Notes under the pieces: generated by a model
What the model was told of the DNA's origin: nothing
Seen by the model: the letters and a program-made list of their open reading frames with translations, nothing else
Database searches by the model: none
Translations under genes and position numbers: made by a program
NCBI GenBank assembly: GCA_963678235.1
Contig: OY782766.1
Location: forward strand, 2,232,001 to 2,296,000
Direction of reading: 5' to 3'
Length of the DNA stretch: 64,000 bases
From: JABMQB01 sp963678235
Lineage (GTDB): Bacteria > Bacteroidota > Bacteroidia > Bacteroidales > Prolixibacteraceae
Shown here: positions 55,801 through 64,000 of the stretch, piece after piece
Layout: every line of letters starts with the position of its first letter
Numbering within the stretch: the stretch's first letter is position 1

Positions 55801-57275
55801 TGCCCAATATTGTCACTGTCATACCACGAATATTCATCCTGCCTTTGATGCAATGAATACCATGTTTCAGGCTGATCTTCATAGGCAATGTCCATGCGGT
55901 ATCCCTGAATAATTTCATCGGAATAAAGAACCGTAGTTGGCTCTTTTACTTTTAACTGAATTGTTGGGGCAACGTTAAGGGGAACCACCTTCCGCTGCAA
56001 TTGCAAAGTTTTTGGCGAGGTTTGAACGAAATTTTGTTGCAGTGCCACATTCAGGCTAATACTTTTAAAAAGGTGCTCTGCCATGCCATTCTTTATTACT
56101 GCAATTCCAGCCGAACGCATATAAGGCAAACCCTCTTCTTCAGGGGGCGGGGCAACTTCCAATTCCCTGGCTTTTAAAACTTTGCTTCGCGAAAGCAAAG
56201 ACCGTGTTTCATAAAATTTTGCGACCTCGTGAACCTTGTTTTCCGTCATGCCATGGGTTTTTAACGCTGCACCGTCGGCATCAACCTGAATAACAGAAAA
56301 CTCATCGGAATTAATTTTTACGAAACCGTTTTTAAATATAGATTTGGATTTATCGCCAATATAAAAACCATTGTTTGTAATCGTATAGGCTGTTGCAGGA
56401 ATCGACACTGTGGTTTTCCCTTCCTCAAAAACCAGCGATTTGGGCACCAATTGAATGGTTCCTGTACTCGGGATAGAGGTATTGTATGGAATGGTAAAAT
56501 CCAGAACAAAGCCTAATTTCCGCATTATTTGAGGATAGCTGTTTACCACAGCCATAATATCGTGAAATTCAAATTCCGGCTTTTTAAGCTGAACGGATAA
56601 TCCCTCCCTGATCTTGCGATCGACCTTATGAAATTGCCGTAATTGAACAAAGTCGTTTTTTGGATCGATCTGATTGGAAAACTTACTGAATTTGTCCCTA
56701 GCAATTTTTCGTTTAAAATCGTCATCTCCATTCAGATCCCTTTGAACAAGTGTTTTGGCATTTAAGGTTATGTTCTTTCTCCCAGGATTATCTTCTTTTT
56801 TCAATTCTCGTTCATCCAATTTCACTGTCGAAATTGCGGCAAAGGCAGACTCATCAACAAACCTATCGGCAGTAACCAAGCGGGTTGGGCTTTTAATGGC
56901 AATTTGCTTGTAATTGGAAATCACAAAATCCTTTATGTGCTTCATCGGAAATGAGTGAATCCTTTTTGCCGAAATATCTTCCTGTTTAAAATCATCGACA
57001 CGGATATCCCCATGAAAAATATTTTGATAAAGAACCGGGTCAATGGGTTCATTATTTAATTGGGCATCGAGCAAAGTGCCATTGCTGAGCTTAAATTGAA
57101 AATCGGCATCCAAAATACGTTGCGGATAATTCAGGATATCTTCAAAAGCATTTAACGTTGTATCGCTTGGTGTTTGCAACTTTACCGACACAAATACGGA
57201 AAGTTTTAGTGCCTGCCCCTCGGCAGTTTCAACTTTTTGATGCGGTAATGTGGTAAATATTATTTCCTGAGCCAT
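52893..57275 (-). CDS. Giant protein of unknown function (1460 aa)
   Basis: A 1460-residue protein, not recognised. It has no signal peptide (starts MAQEIIFTTLPHQ). The middle part (about 480-640) contains fibronectin-III-like beta segments (FGKDYRVRIRAVDLAGNSVP), then a charged and proline-rich region. The C-terminal third has FEWRKTQNKDAIRHQRMGGGLRIFIKRPWF and a beta-rich end. It lies 120 bp after a second giant gene and both are on one strand, so they are probably cotranscribed. Size, lack of catalytic motifs and beta content suggest a structural or surface complex. Relatives could be sought among phage-tail-like injection systems; nothing here proves that. Confidence 0.8.
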   Translation of the reverse strand: MAQEIIFTTLPHQKVETAEGQALKLSVFVSVKLQTPSDTTLNAFEDILNYPQRILDADFQFKLSNGTLLDAQLNNEPIDPVLYQNIFHGDIRVDDFKQEDISAKRIHSFPMKHIKDFVISNYKQIAIKSPTRLVTADRFVDESAFAAISTVKLDERELKKEDNPGRKNITLNAKTLVQRDLNGDDDFKRKIARDKFSKFSNQIDPKNDFVQLRQFHKVDRKIREGLSVQLKKPEFEFHDIMAVVNSYPQIMRKLGFVLDFTIPYNTSIPSTGTIQLVPKSLVFEEGKTTVSIPATAYTITNNGFYIGDKSKSIFKNGFVKINSDEFSVIQVDADGAALKTHGMTENKVHEVAKFYETRSLLSRSKVLKARELEVAPPPEEEGLPYMRSAGIAVIKNGMAEHLFKSISLNVALQQNFVQTSPKTLQLQRKVVPLNVAPTIQLKVKEPTTVLYSDEIIQGYRMDIAYEDQPETWYSLHQRQDEYSWYDSDNIGHPINGIVPDEGFIQLGMAEDPEDPDDVFVSETLARWEGWSLSVRKPGYAINESDDYELQDGETEKKDFVYKTKTLEAKKYTFDPDLEFKINAQSKIVPGTLPKLRFGKDYRVRIRAVDLAGNSVPVSHPTESPLDTIRANIRYLRYEPLASPIVLVGNELKDGEFLERMVVRSNFDRSVTDYESTFVVDGKKLNDYSQRFLLPPKNSQLMAENHSMFEKAFGNNPAAAQEIYTIITQHEELYQQDEKNKEKIYQPSDVEIIYLPDPMAAGVSLFVAEGYENTHTQEFNAKLFGFFTNKEISPNNTNVSIPENWYNAGHIRIRLEEGEMNTNWDPSKRIFTVYLPKGFRTRIKFSTFWREEDLKSLSAIWEMINEDAPNNLNELEKLATSGQHWMVSPSREMELVHAVQQPVDQPVINELIPERDFNTTFSELNTEFDVHGESTEKLELQSRWIDPLDDGISVKIKEKPGRGSIPDIMVNYHDDIITKGTIPNEEEKFEPKTDFKVQRQKVIQKRSIAQFETEPQPKAKRVNNLYISQASAFKVLKTSKIAARKNLVDRVKFDMEETKFSFFKAMNFRIKPLEHHFGDTKHRWVDYKLLASSRYREYFDKVLKAFPEQKPSREGEWVEKVNILSSARPKAPEIDYIIPTFEWRKTQNKDAIRHQRMGGGLRIFIKRPWFSSGADEKLAVVLPHKIAASNTLMMGMPSANYTPFFTHWGIDPLLASANPEGLSPKFQDFRMNPLIDSDLQYPDQKGLRAAVAAYPVQFDEERQIWFCDLAIDPQDMYFPFVKLALARYQEHSVKKGDEDVCLSPVVIANFTQLVPERQSTLVFKKDDQNSKFTLTIEGVLFNERLAKYGNYSFLKISFIDSRIAQPIYGLVDDGYNEKKLEDEGLEIKITTRDVKNNRYKIEREFRLPKAYKTSAFQIVIEEYERGPNKMPMEPGYQDRLEQSEETDRLIYADVFKINEVD

Positions 57276-57394
57276 CTTTCAAACATTAATTTTTAAACTA
57301 TTTTCTTTGTGACCACAAAAAAACCAGCCACGAAGGCTCAAAAGCACGAAGAATCACAAAGATATTTTCAAATAATAACACTTAATCTCTTTAT

Positions 57395-60300
57395 TTAACC
57401 TGCAAAAGCAAGGCAGTATTCCTGCCAGTCTTCCGGTTCAATCATCTCAATAAATTTCGGATCGGCATCGGCTCCTTTTAATTCGCGCCTAACGGTTACC
57501 GAAACGGTTTTGCTAAAGAACAGAACTTCCACCTTCACTTTTACCGTGGCAACACCTTCCAGTTTTTGTACCTTGCCTTCCACAATTATGGCACTAAAGG
57601 CCAAATAGAATTCCATGGAAAGATTTATCAATCCAAGTATGGAAAGATGCCCATTAATCCGCAAATAGCCTGTTAGTGTAGTAGTTCGCTCATCTTCAAT
57701 TATTTCCATCTTATAATAGAAACCCCCCATTGCTGAAACTCCACCCGATGCCACACCCACATTGAGCGACAACGCCGCTCCAAATTCAAATGCCGCTTCG
57801 ATGGATTGAATACCATCGAGTGTTGTGACCATCATAAAATAGCCGCCACCGCCAAAACATGAAATGGTTAAAAGGAATGGATTTTCGCGCCTGCAGAAAT
57901 TAAACCCAATAGCCAAAGGTGCCCCGGTAAATGGCAAGGTTACACTCGCCCCCAAACTAATGTTGGAAATCATACAAATTCCGACTTCAACGTTTGGAAT
58001 ACTGATATCGAACCCGGCTTTTACTCCAGTCGGACTTATATCCACATAAGGTCCATCATCGGAAAATCCTGTATTTGGGATAATGCTTTGCAAGTTGTTT
58101 ACAAAATTAAGGACGCCCTTAAATTCAATTGGATTATCGGGATTCATCTCCACCTTAACATCGGTTTTTTCGGACGATCCCATTTTAAATTCCAGGTAAT
58201 TGAAATTCACGGCCAAAAGCGGGACAATATCGATCCCGAAATTTTCAAATCGCGCAGAACCAGCCATAAGTGCTGGTTTATCAGCATCGAATGGTTTTTC
58301 CAACTTCGTGCTAATTGTAAGCGCATCGGTCGGGCTATCGACATTTACCTGCAATAAATTGTTTACAATAACAATTGGGTTACTTTTAAACTCAGGTTGC
58401 CATTTATATTCCGCATAAAAAGCGGATTCGGTAACATAGGTTTTGAAGTTTGGGATTTTTGGCACATTGCTGTTCAGCGCATCCAGCATTTCATTGACTT
58501 TATCAGCCAATTGCTGCTTTTTGATGTTAATTTCATTTTCCAGGTTCTGCATGGTCTCGGCAGCCTGGTTCTCCAAAAATAAAATTTCATTCTTCAGTTC
58601 TTCCAGCTCCTTTTTAATGGAATTTACGGTGTTTATTACCCCATCAAAAGAACCTCCAAGATTCATTCCCCCAAGCAGAAGGTCAAAAATATCGATCACC
58701 CCAAAAATTTTGGCAACCGGGAAATTGTCCAAGGCTGCAAAAAAATCATCGGGGTTAAATTGCATTGCTTTTATATTGTCGATGCTTCCACCAACAGGTC
58801 CCTGCAACTTGCTCAAGGCCGTAATGCCCATGTTTGGAGAAAGAAAACCGCCTGCTTTATCTGAACCTCCCGAAAAATCGAGGACAGCCTCTTTAACTTT
58901 CGCAAATACCTGCCCATCGTTGTTATCGTCTTCCAAAGTTATTTCCGTAACATCGCGAACGCCGGTTATTTCGTTTAAAGGTTTGATATACACATTTGCC
59001 AGCCGCATGCAAGGATGGAATTTTAAATCGGATTTTCCCTTTGCCGGATAATTGACGCCTCCAAACCAAAGGTTATCTGTTTCGAAAGCCGTATCGCCAT
59101 CCACAAAACTTTCGGCATAGGCAACATCCTGACCATTAAAACCAACCTCGTAGTATGCCCTGTGTTTTTCCTTTTGATATTCATCGATGATACGGTTCGC
59201 CTGGGTTTTATCCCTCGCGACAAAATTCTCGACAAACACCAAAGGCATTCTCACAATATGTTCGTCGCCTTCTTTGTCGGTTAAAGTAAGATCAAATTTA
59301 AATCCCTCGTTGGCAACATTAATAAAAAAGTTATAGGCAGAATTACCTCCCGATGACTGTAACCTTAAGGTCTTTTTCTTTAATCCGGAGGATCCTGAAA
59401 CATTTATTAAGGTGGAATCAGCAGGATTATCAATATCGGGGGTTGAGCTATTTTCAATGCGAACTGCCTGAAAGGGGAATTCAATAAAATCCCCTTCCGG
59501 GTTATTCCGTGCATACAAAACCTCTTTTTCGAGTACCACAATATACATTCGCTGCCTGTTAACTGCTGCTTTTGTGGGTTTGTGGAATTTTCTCTCTGTA
59601 ATTTTAACCAATGCTGCCCGGTGCCCAAAAGGAAATAGGTAACCTTCATACACCACTTTCACAAAGTGGTCGCGCCCCAAAGTTGCCAAATGTTCCCATT
59701 CAATAATATTCAGGGTATTGTCGGCAGGGCTTGGCACATCAAAAAATGCATGCCAGTCGAGGTAAGCCCCCAGGTTTGACAGCATTAACCTTTTCACCGG
59801 AACTGGTTCGGGATCGTAATCTTTTATGCTGTAGTTTGAAGTTGTATGCACCAAAATCTGACGGTCTTTTGCATCTAAGGATGCCATAAAAGGTGCATTT
59901 ATAACTCCCAAACCTTCATAACTGCTTTGCGCATCGTAGGCCCACAATGCCCTGATTGTTTTTAATTCCTTCAATGCCGTTCCTGAGGTTTTTCCATCCT
60001 TAAGTTTCACGCCAAGTTTTGTATGCCAAAGTTCGGCAACTTCCCCTTTTGTGGTCAACAGTGGATCATAAACCCGGAGGTCGGAAACCATTTTTTGCTG
60101 AACTTTTTTCTTTTCATCAACATCGTGTAGTTCCAAAGCTGTTTTATGGAAAAAATCATTCACCTGATTGGGTGAAATATACATCAGTGTTGGGGCTTCA
60201 ATTGATGTACTAAGGTCAGGAATAGGTTCAACTTTCCAACTGATGTTCTTGATGCTTTTCACATTAAAACCTGGCTTCAGGGATGCGCTCCTACTAATTG

Positions 60301-62284
60301 GAAGTACCTTACTTATTTCATTCTCTGAATACAGGTTCTTGCTTGCTGTTTTCACTTTGGTATGTTCAGCAAGTTTAATTGAATAATCTTTGGAAGGTGC
60401 ATCAAGATAGTTTGACGATTGCCTTGAAATCGTAGTCTTGGGCAACACAAATTTATCCCTTTTTAAGCTTATTAGTTGGGGAAGTTTGATCCATGCCCTG
60501 GGATGCACCCTGAGCTCAAATTTAGACCAATTAAGCAATTCATCGAGAATCAAAGGAAATCCTTCATGCCCCTCAAGCAATTCATAAACCAGCCTGCTTC
60601 TTTTTGCCCTTAGGTGGCGTGCAGGAAGCTTCACCTCGGTATTGGTGCCGGTTCCGGGGATTTGGTTAGACTCAAAAAATGCCTCCTCCAAGGTATGTTG
60701 TGTTGGGAAATAAACCACAACAACCCCCTTCTTTTTATCGTTATCTAACTCAAGATAAGGCGCTTCCCCTTTATTGGTGAAGTTAAAATTATGAAATTCA
60801 AATTCGAGAAAGACCATATCCTCGGGGCGCAAAAGCTTTATCCGGATTGCCTTTTTCGGTTTAAACTTTACGCGGTCAAACTCCATTGTTAGTTTTGGAG
60901 TTTTTTTATCAACTTTTATCGGTCGTTGTATGCTAATATTTCGAATAGGTTGCTGCGGGGATCTTGTGCTCTCCTCATCTGTCCGGGATGTTTCCTTTTC
61001 CGGTTCCCGGGTTGAGCTATTTGAGGGCAGTTTTACATTCCGAAGATTTAGGGTTGCCTTTTTCGCCTTTTCCTGTGTTGTTGTTGATTTTTTTTGTGTG
61101 GAAAGCCTTACTTTAACGGGATCCTGATAAAAAGAAGTTAAAGTAACAACATCGGCAATTACCGGTTTAAATGCCCTTAAGCGAGGTTCAAGGATTTGTT
61201 GGCGGATCGTATTGCCATAACCTGAAGCCAAAAACTCAGGTTCTTCCGGATCCGCTGCAAAACCAAATGCCCCCAAAGTATTGCTTAGCCAATGGTTTCC
61301 ACCATTTAGTTTCCCCGACAAATAAAATTCAGGTTGCTCCAATCCATTAAATTCCGCGAGGAAAATGTAGTTTTTAAAACTAAAACCTTCTCCTTTTTCT
61401 CCGGTTTGAATATGAAGGTTTCCATTCAGTTTAGTTAGCCATTTTACTTTTAACTCGTTATTGTTTTTTGTTTTGCCAAGAATATAATTTATATCCGGCT
61501 TATCGGAGCCAACCATTATCTGGCTCTCAGTTTTATAGGATAACTGCGATACAAACTCAGACCAGCTTTTCTCTTCGGGAAGGATGATCTGGATACTTTT
61601 TGTTGGAAGTTTACGAAGCATTCCAATACAAGCTTTATCAGGAGCTTGAATGCGCAAAGCATCGGTATAATAAGTTTTACCATTGTCTTCACAAATGATT
61701 TTATTTTTTCCGCGCAAAAGAAGCTCCCAACTATTGGACAATGAAAAGTTTATATTCCCATCCACCGAAATTGAATGTATTTGATGGGGATGAATGATGT
61801 TTGACTGAAGATGAAATTTCGCCCCCACATTTTCAACGCCATCCAAAAAGTTTATAAAATTCACGTTCTCTTTAAAACCCAGGGAAGGAAAGGTTATGTC
61901 CATTTTCCAAATGCCGGAATCGGAATAAATCCTAGCATAAAAGTCGAGTGAGAAATTGCTATGCACAAATTGTAAATGCTTAACACTAATAATATGCTTA
62001 TCTCCTTCAACCCTGTATTTAACGGACATACCATTTTCAAACAGGTTTTTAGGAATTGTCCAGGCAACTTCACCCTTCCGCCAAACCTTAAAATTATTTC
62101 TTGCATAGCCTATTTCAAAAGGTTTAGAAGCCAGGGAGGTAATCGAATCTAACATGGGATTCCAGACAATAGCGCCCAATCCCATTGCTTTCATAAATTT
62201 TCTCCTACCAAAAGATTCACTGGAATATGTGCCTGTAGCCAGTTGTTTGTTAATCCTTTTTAGATCGAAATATTTTTTAATCAT
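57395..62284 (-). CDS. Giant Tat-exported protein of unknown function (about 1629 aa)
   Basis: The start is set to ATG 62284 (the longer frame to 62311 adds 9 residues). Near residue 26 is GRRKFMKAMGLGAIV, a twin-arginine signal. A large beta-rich region follows with FEIGYARNNF, GFAADPEEPEF and an acidic/Thr-Ser-rich linker (about 395-460). Residues about 1210-1270 form a coiled coil (ELEELKNEILFLENQAAE). The last 250 residues are glycine-rich beta segments (ISCFGGGGYFMMVTTL, NVGVASGGVSAMGGFYY). No family is recognised. It is next to the 1460-aa gene and may form a complex with it. Confidence 0.8.
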   Translation of the reverse strand: MIKKYFDLKRINKQLATGTYSSESFGRRKFMKAMGLGAIVWNPMLDSITSLASKPFEIGYARNNFKVWRKGEVAWTIPKNLFENGMSVKYRVEGDKHIISVKHLQFVHSNFSLDFYARIYSDSGIWKMDITFPSLGFKENVNFINFLDGVENVGAKFHLQSNIIHPHQIHSISVDGNINFSLSNSWELLLRGKNKIICEDNGKTYYTDALRIQAPDKACIGMLRKLPTKSIQIILPEEKSWSEFVSQLSYKTESQIMVGSDKPDINYILGKTKNNNELKVKWLTKLNGNLHIQTGEKGEGFSFKNYIFLAEFNGLEQPEFYLSGKLNGGNHWLSNTLGAFGFAADPEEPEFLASGYGNTIRQQILEPRLRAFKPVIADVVTLTSFYQDPVKVRLSTQKKSTTTQEKAKKATLNLRNVKLPSNSSTREPEKETSRTDEESTRSPQQPIRNISIQRPIKVDKKTPKLTMEFDRVKFKPKKAIRIKLLRPEDMVFLEFEFHNFNFTNKGEAPYLELDNDKKKGVVVVYFPTQHTLEEAFFESNQIPGTGTNTEVKLPARHLRAKRSRLVYELLEGHEGFPLILDELLNWSKFELRVHPRAWIKLPQLISLKRDKFVLPKTTISRQSSNYLDAPSKDYSIKLAEHTKVKTASKNLYSENEISKVLPISRSASLKPGFNVKSIKNISWKVEPIPDLSTSIEAPTLMYISPNQVNDFFHKTALELHDVDEKKKVQQKMVSDLRVYDPLLTTKGEVAELWHTKLGVKLKDGKTSGTALKELKTIRALWAYDAQSSYEGLGVINAPFMASLDAKDRQILVHTTSNYSIKDYDPEPVPVKRLMLSNLGAYLDWHAFFDVPSPADNTLNIIEWEHLATLGRDHFVKVVYEGYLFPFGHRAALVKITERKFHKPTKAAVNRQRMYIVVLEKEVLYARNNPEGDFIEFPFQAVRIENSSTPDIDNPADSTLINVSGSSGLKKKTLRLQSSGGNSAYNFFINVANEGFKFDLTLTDKEGDEHIVRMPLVFVENFVARDKTQANRIIDEYQKEKHRAYYEVGFNGQDVAYAESFVDGDTAFETDNLWFGGVNYPAKGKSDLKFHPCMRLANVYIKPLNEITGVRDVTEITLEDDNNDGQVFAKVKEAVLDFSGGSDKAGGFLSPNMGITALSKLQGPVGGSIDNIKAMQFNPDDFFAALDNFPVAKIFGVIDIFDLLLGGMNLGGSFDGVINTVNSIKKELEELKNEILFLENQAAETMQNLENEINIKKQQLADKVNEMLDALNSNVPKIPNFKTYVTESAFYAEYKWQPEFKSNPIVIVNNLLQVNVDSPTDALTISTKLEKPFDADKPALMAGSARFENFGIDIVPLLAVNFNYLEFKMGSSEKTDVKVEMNPDNPIEFKGVLNFVNNLQSIIPNTGFSDDGPYVDISPTGVKAGFDISIPNVEVGICMISNISLGASVTLPFTGAPLAIGFNFCRRENPFLLTISCFGGGGYFMMVTTLDGIQSIEAAFEFGAALSLNVGVASGGVSAMGGFYYKMEIIEDERTTTLTGYLRINGHLSILGLINLSMEFYLAFSAIIVEGKVQKLEGVATVKVKVEVLFFSKTVSVTVRRELKGADADPKFIEMIEPEDWQEYCLAFAG

Positions 62285-62413
62285 AGCGAAGTTGCATAAT
62301 GGAATAATCAAGTTACAACTTTACGCTTTAAATTAAAAGAGTTGGAGGTGTTTTTTATTCCAGGTATGATTTCGAAAAAGAAATAATTATTTTGATTTTC
62401 TACAAGTTTACGA

Positions 62414-63463
62414 CTAAGTCGTTTTCCACAATTTCTCCCATCCTAAATCTGCAAAACACGGTCCTTGAGTTGCTTCCGAGAATATAATCCCATTATGATC
62501 CCCATTCCACTCCATCACTTTAACTTTATTATTTTTATCGATTACCAAATCCCACCCAATGCAGCGGGCAAATGGAAATGTTTTATGTAATTCGAATACA
62601 GTTGAAACACATTTTGCATATTCCGGGATCTTTTTATCCATAAACAAGAAACCTGTATCTGGATGTTTGATTGAGGCATCCCAATTAGTTGTGTAACCAT
62701 TTTTAGCTAATTCACCGCTAGTAAGATCCACTGAAATAGAAATCTGTGAAGACGATTTTACATGGGTATCAATTATTCGTCCAACTCGGAGATAACATGC
62801 CCTTAGGCTGCAATTACCATTATTCTCAATCACTGTTGTAAATCGTATGGTGGCGACCGAATTTGGCATTATTTGGTTAAAATAAGCATGCTTATGAATG
62901 TATTCCTGAAATACACCATTTCCCAGTATCCTGATTCTTTGAATATCAAAATTATTTTTGTTAAAAAAATAAACCCCAGTACCCCGCAACGAATTATCAA
63001 TCTTAAAAACAAGGATGTCAGAATTTCTAAAACAAAAACTTTTAAGTTCTTTTTCGGAAAGTACATCATACTCATTCGAGTAAAAAAATCCGTTTACGAA
63101 ATAGGCAATATTTGGGAAGAGACCATTATTAAAAAGTTTATCGGACAAGGAATTCAGCGACTCTATTTTTCCATAAGCCCCTTTTATAGAGGGAACTACA
63201 ATTTTTGCATAATAATTATTAGGTATCCAGCCCTCTTTAAACGAACCGGCAACTGCACTATATACTTCAAGCCATGGCGCATATTTTGTTCCTCCCAATA
63301 CGTCATTTGCATATTCTCTGGCAAGCTTTTGGAATTTTGGATCCAGCCTTCCATTATGCCTTTCAATGTCTTTTAAATTTGAATTTGCGAGCTGATTGCT
63401 CCACTTATGAAATTTTTTTTCACGATAGGAATGCAGCAAATAATTAGCAACCTTGTTCTTCAT
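62414..63463 (-). CDS. ATP-grasp protein of the sugar-transfer-associated type
   Basis: A 349-residue ATP-grasp enzyme: VFKIDNSLRGTGVYFF (ATP-binding loop region), FQEYIHKHAYFNQIMPNSVATIRF, and the C-terminal metal site ARCIGWDLVIDK and VMEWNGDHNG. This matches PF14397 (ATPgrasp_ST), associated with exopolysaccharide or glycan modification and thought to ligate an amino acid or similar group. It lies 130 bp upstream of the giant gene on the same strand. A perfect 11-bp inverted repeat lies in its leader. Confidence 0.88.
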   Translation of the reverse strand: MKNKVANYLLHSYREKKFHKWSNQLANSNLKDIERHNGRLDPKFQKLAREYANDVLGGTKYAPWLEVYSAVAGSFKEGWIPNNYYAKIVVPSIKGAYGKIESLNSLSDKLFNNGLFPNIAYFVNGFFYSNEYDVLSEKELKSFCFRNSDILVFKIDNSLRGTGVYFFNKNNFDIQRIRILGNGVFQEYIHKHAYFNQIMPNSVATIRFTTVIENNGNCSLRACYLRVGRIIDTHVKSSSQISISVDLTSGELAKNGYTTNWDASIKHPDTGFLFMDKKIPEYAKCVSTVFELHKTFPFARCIGWDLVIDKNNKVKVMEWNGDHNGIIFSEATQGPCFADLGWEKLWKTT

Positions 63464-63482
63464 TAAATGATGAATTATTTAA

Positions 63483-63543
63483 GTTGGTGCAGCGATAAAA
63501 CCTGTTTTTGTTTTTCAATCATACATTGCATAGCTGCACCAAC
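63483..63543. promoter_or_regulatory. Perfect 11-bp inverted repeat in the ATP-grasp leader
   Basis: GTTGGTGCAGC (63483-63493) and GCTGCACCAAC (63533-63543) with a 39-nt spacer, between the PQQ-propeller stop and the ATP-grasp start. It could be an operator for a dimeric regulator or an mRNA hairpin. No T-run follows. Confidence 0.55.
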
Positions 63544-63561
63544 AATAGTCAGCAAATAGTC

Positions 63562-64000
63562 CTAAACCTGTTTAATGTTGTAGGCCATTAGCACCTCGCC
63601 ACGCCTCACCAAAAGCAGTCCGTTTGAGATTGACAGGTGTGCGATTTGTGCCCCTTTGCCCTGGCTAATTTTAAATTGGCTAACCATCTGAAGTGTGTCG
63701 GCATTCATTGTAAACAAATCTACATTTCCTTTTCTGTTTTCAAAGGTGTAGATCATATCATCGGCAAGTGTGAAGTTGCACCCGTTCATATCATCAAAAA
63801 CCGATACAACATTTCCATTTTCTTTATCGATGCAGAATAACCCTTTTCTAAATCCGGAAACCAGGATTTTATTCTGATAAGGAACACAACCACCAATAGG
63901 GAATGCACTAACCGTATCGTTCCAAATCAGGTTGCGTTCGCTCAAATCTTCACTGTATTTATACAATGATCCACCTTTTTTGTATTCTCCGGTAAAATAA
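63562..64000 (-). CDS. PQQ-like beta-propeller protein, 3' part
   Basis: The frame is open to the window edge, so the 5' part is beyond 64000. About 146 residues are visible: propeller blades GLFCIDKENGNVVSVF, DLFTMNADTLQMVSQF and the end LLLVRRGEVLMAYNIKQ. The end resembles that of the lipoprotein at 96-1343 (ILYIRRGAGLVAYDIKDQ), so the two are paralogues. It is upstream of the ATP-grasp gene on the same strand. Confidence 0.85.
   Translation of the reverse strand, partial: YFTGEYKKGGSLYKYSEDLSERNLIWNDTVSAFPIGGCVPYQNKILVSGFRKGLFCIDKENGNVVSVFDDMNGCNFTLADDMIYTFENRKGNVDLFTMNADTLQMVSQFKISQGKGAQIAHLSISNGLLLVRRGEVLMAYNIKQV

Noticed and set aside
57276..57394. CACAAAGATA as promoter of the 1460-aa gene
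   Set aside because: It is part of a CACGAAG/CACAAAG low-complexity stretch common in Bacteroidota gaps, and no -33 box is seen.
52893..62284. Contractile injection system genes
   Set aside because: No sheath, tube, baseplate or AAA+ ATPase gene is in the window; only size and beta content would hint at it.

Overview
The window is AT-rich DNA from a free-living or gut/marine member of the Bacteroidota. The evidence is a SusC/SusD pair with an ECF sigma factor and FecR anti-sigma factor, a type IX secretion (T9SS) sorting domain, DUF3795, DUF4886 and RhuM genes, TAnnTTTG-type promoters and many secreted or lipoprotein signals. The genus cannot be told from the sequence; Marinilabiliales or Prolixibacteraceae-like relatives are a reasonable guess. 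No rRNA, tRNA or CRISPR array was seen.

Layout. 0.1-8.5 kb: housekeeping and stress genes (PQQ-propeller lipoprotein with a Tat-exported Cys-rich DUF3795 protein, FAD oxidoreductase, T9SS-exported phosphatase-like protein, an Rrf2-type Fe-S regulator beside a large nitronate-monooxygenase-like protein, LysE exporter, MOSC protein). 8.9-18 kb: a glycan-uptake locus read right to left: DUF4886 esterase-like protein, ECF sigma, FecR, SusC with STN domain, SusD, terminator, BNR/sialidase-fold lipoprotein. 18-25 kb: GNAT protein, a membrane-bound helix-turn-helix/LamG-like protein divergent from a secreted LamG-like protein, nitroreductase, DsrE-like protein, YciI and a DUF6787-MsrA fusion. 25.4-29.3 kb: a large surface protein gene cut in two by an IS982-type element whose 8-bp target duplication is clear; removing the element restores the frame.

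33.7-52.8 kb looks like an array of mobile cassettes. Unrelated one- or two-gene units, mostly on the minus strand, alternate with 80-240 bp imperfect inverted repeats. On the minus strand the repeats open with a GCC-YAYAACAATGTATA-like core and close with a CGTTRTRGGC-like core. This resembles integron attC sites in a cluster without an integrase (CALIN). Two of the sites appear to hold insertion sequences (IS110-type with a candidate bridge RNA; IS1182-type). The cassettes carry a MNT-HEPN pair, nitroreductases, a racemase, a MutS-like ATPase, Crp plus SDR, a frameshifted RhuM gene, cupin, DUF3795, DUF6155, a zinc-ribbon membrane protein and a methyltransferase. A GT4/GH130 mannoside pair sits between the two ISs.

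52.9-64 kb: two adjacent giant proteins of unknown function (1460 and about 1629 aa, the second with a twin-arginine signal), an ATP-grasp protein and the 3' part of a second PQQ-propeller gene. The giant pair and the cassette array are the best candidates for undescribed biology here.
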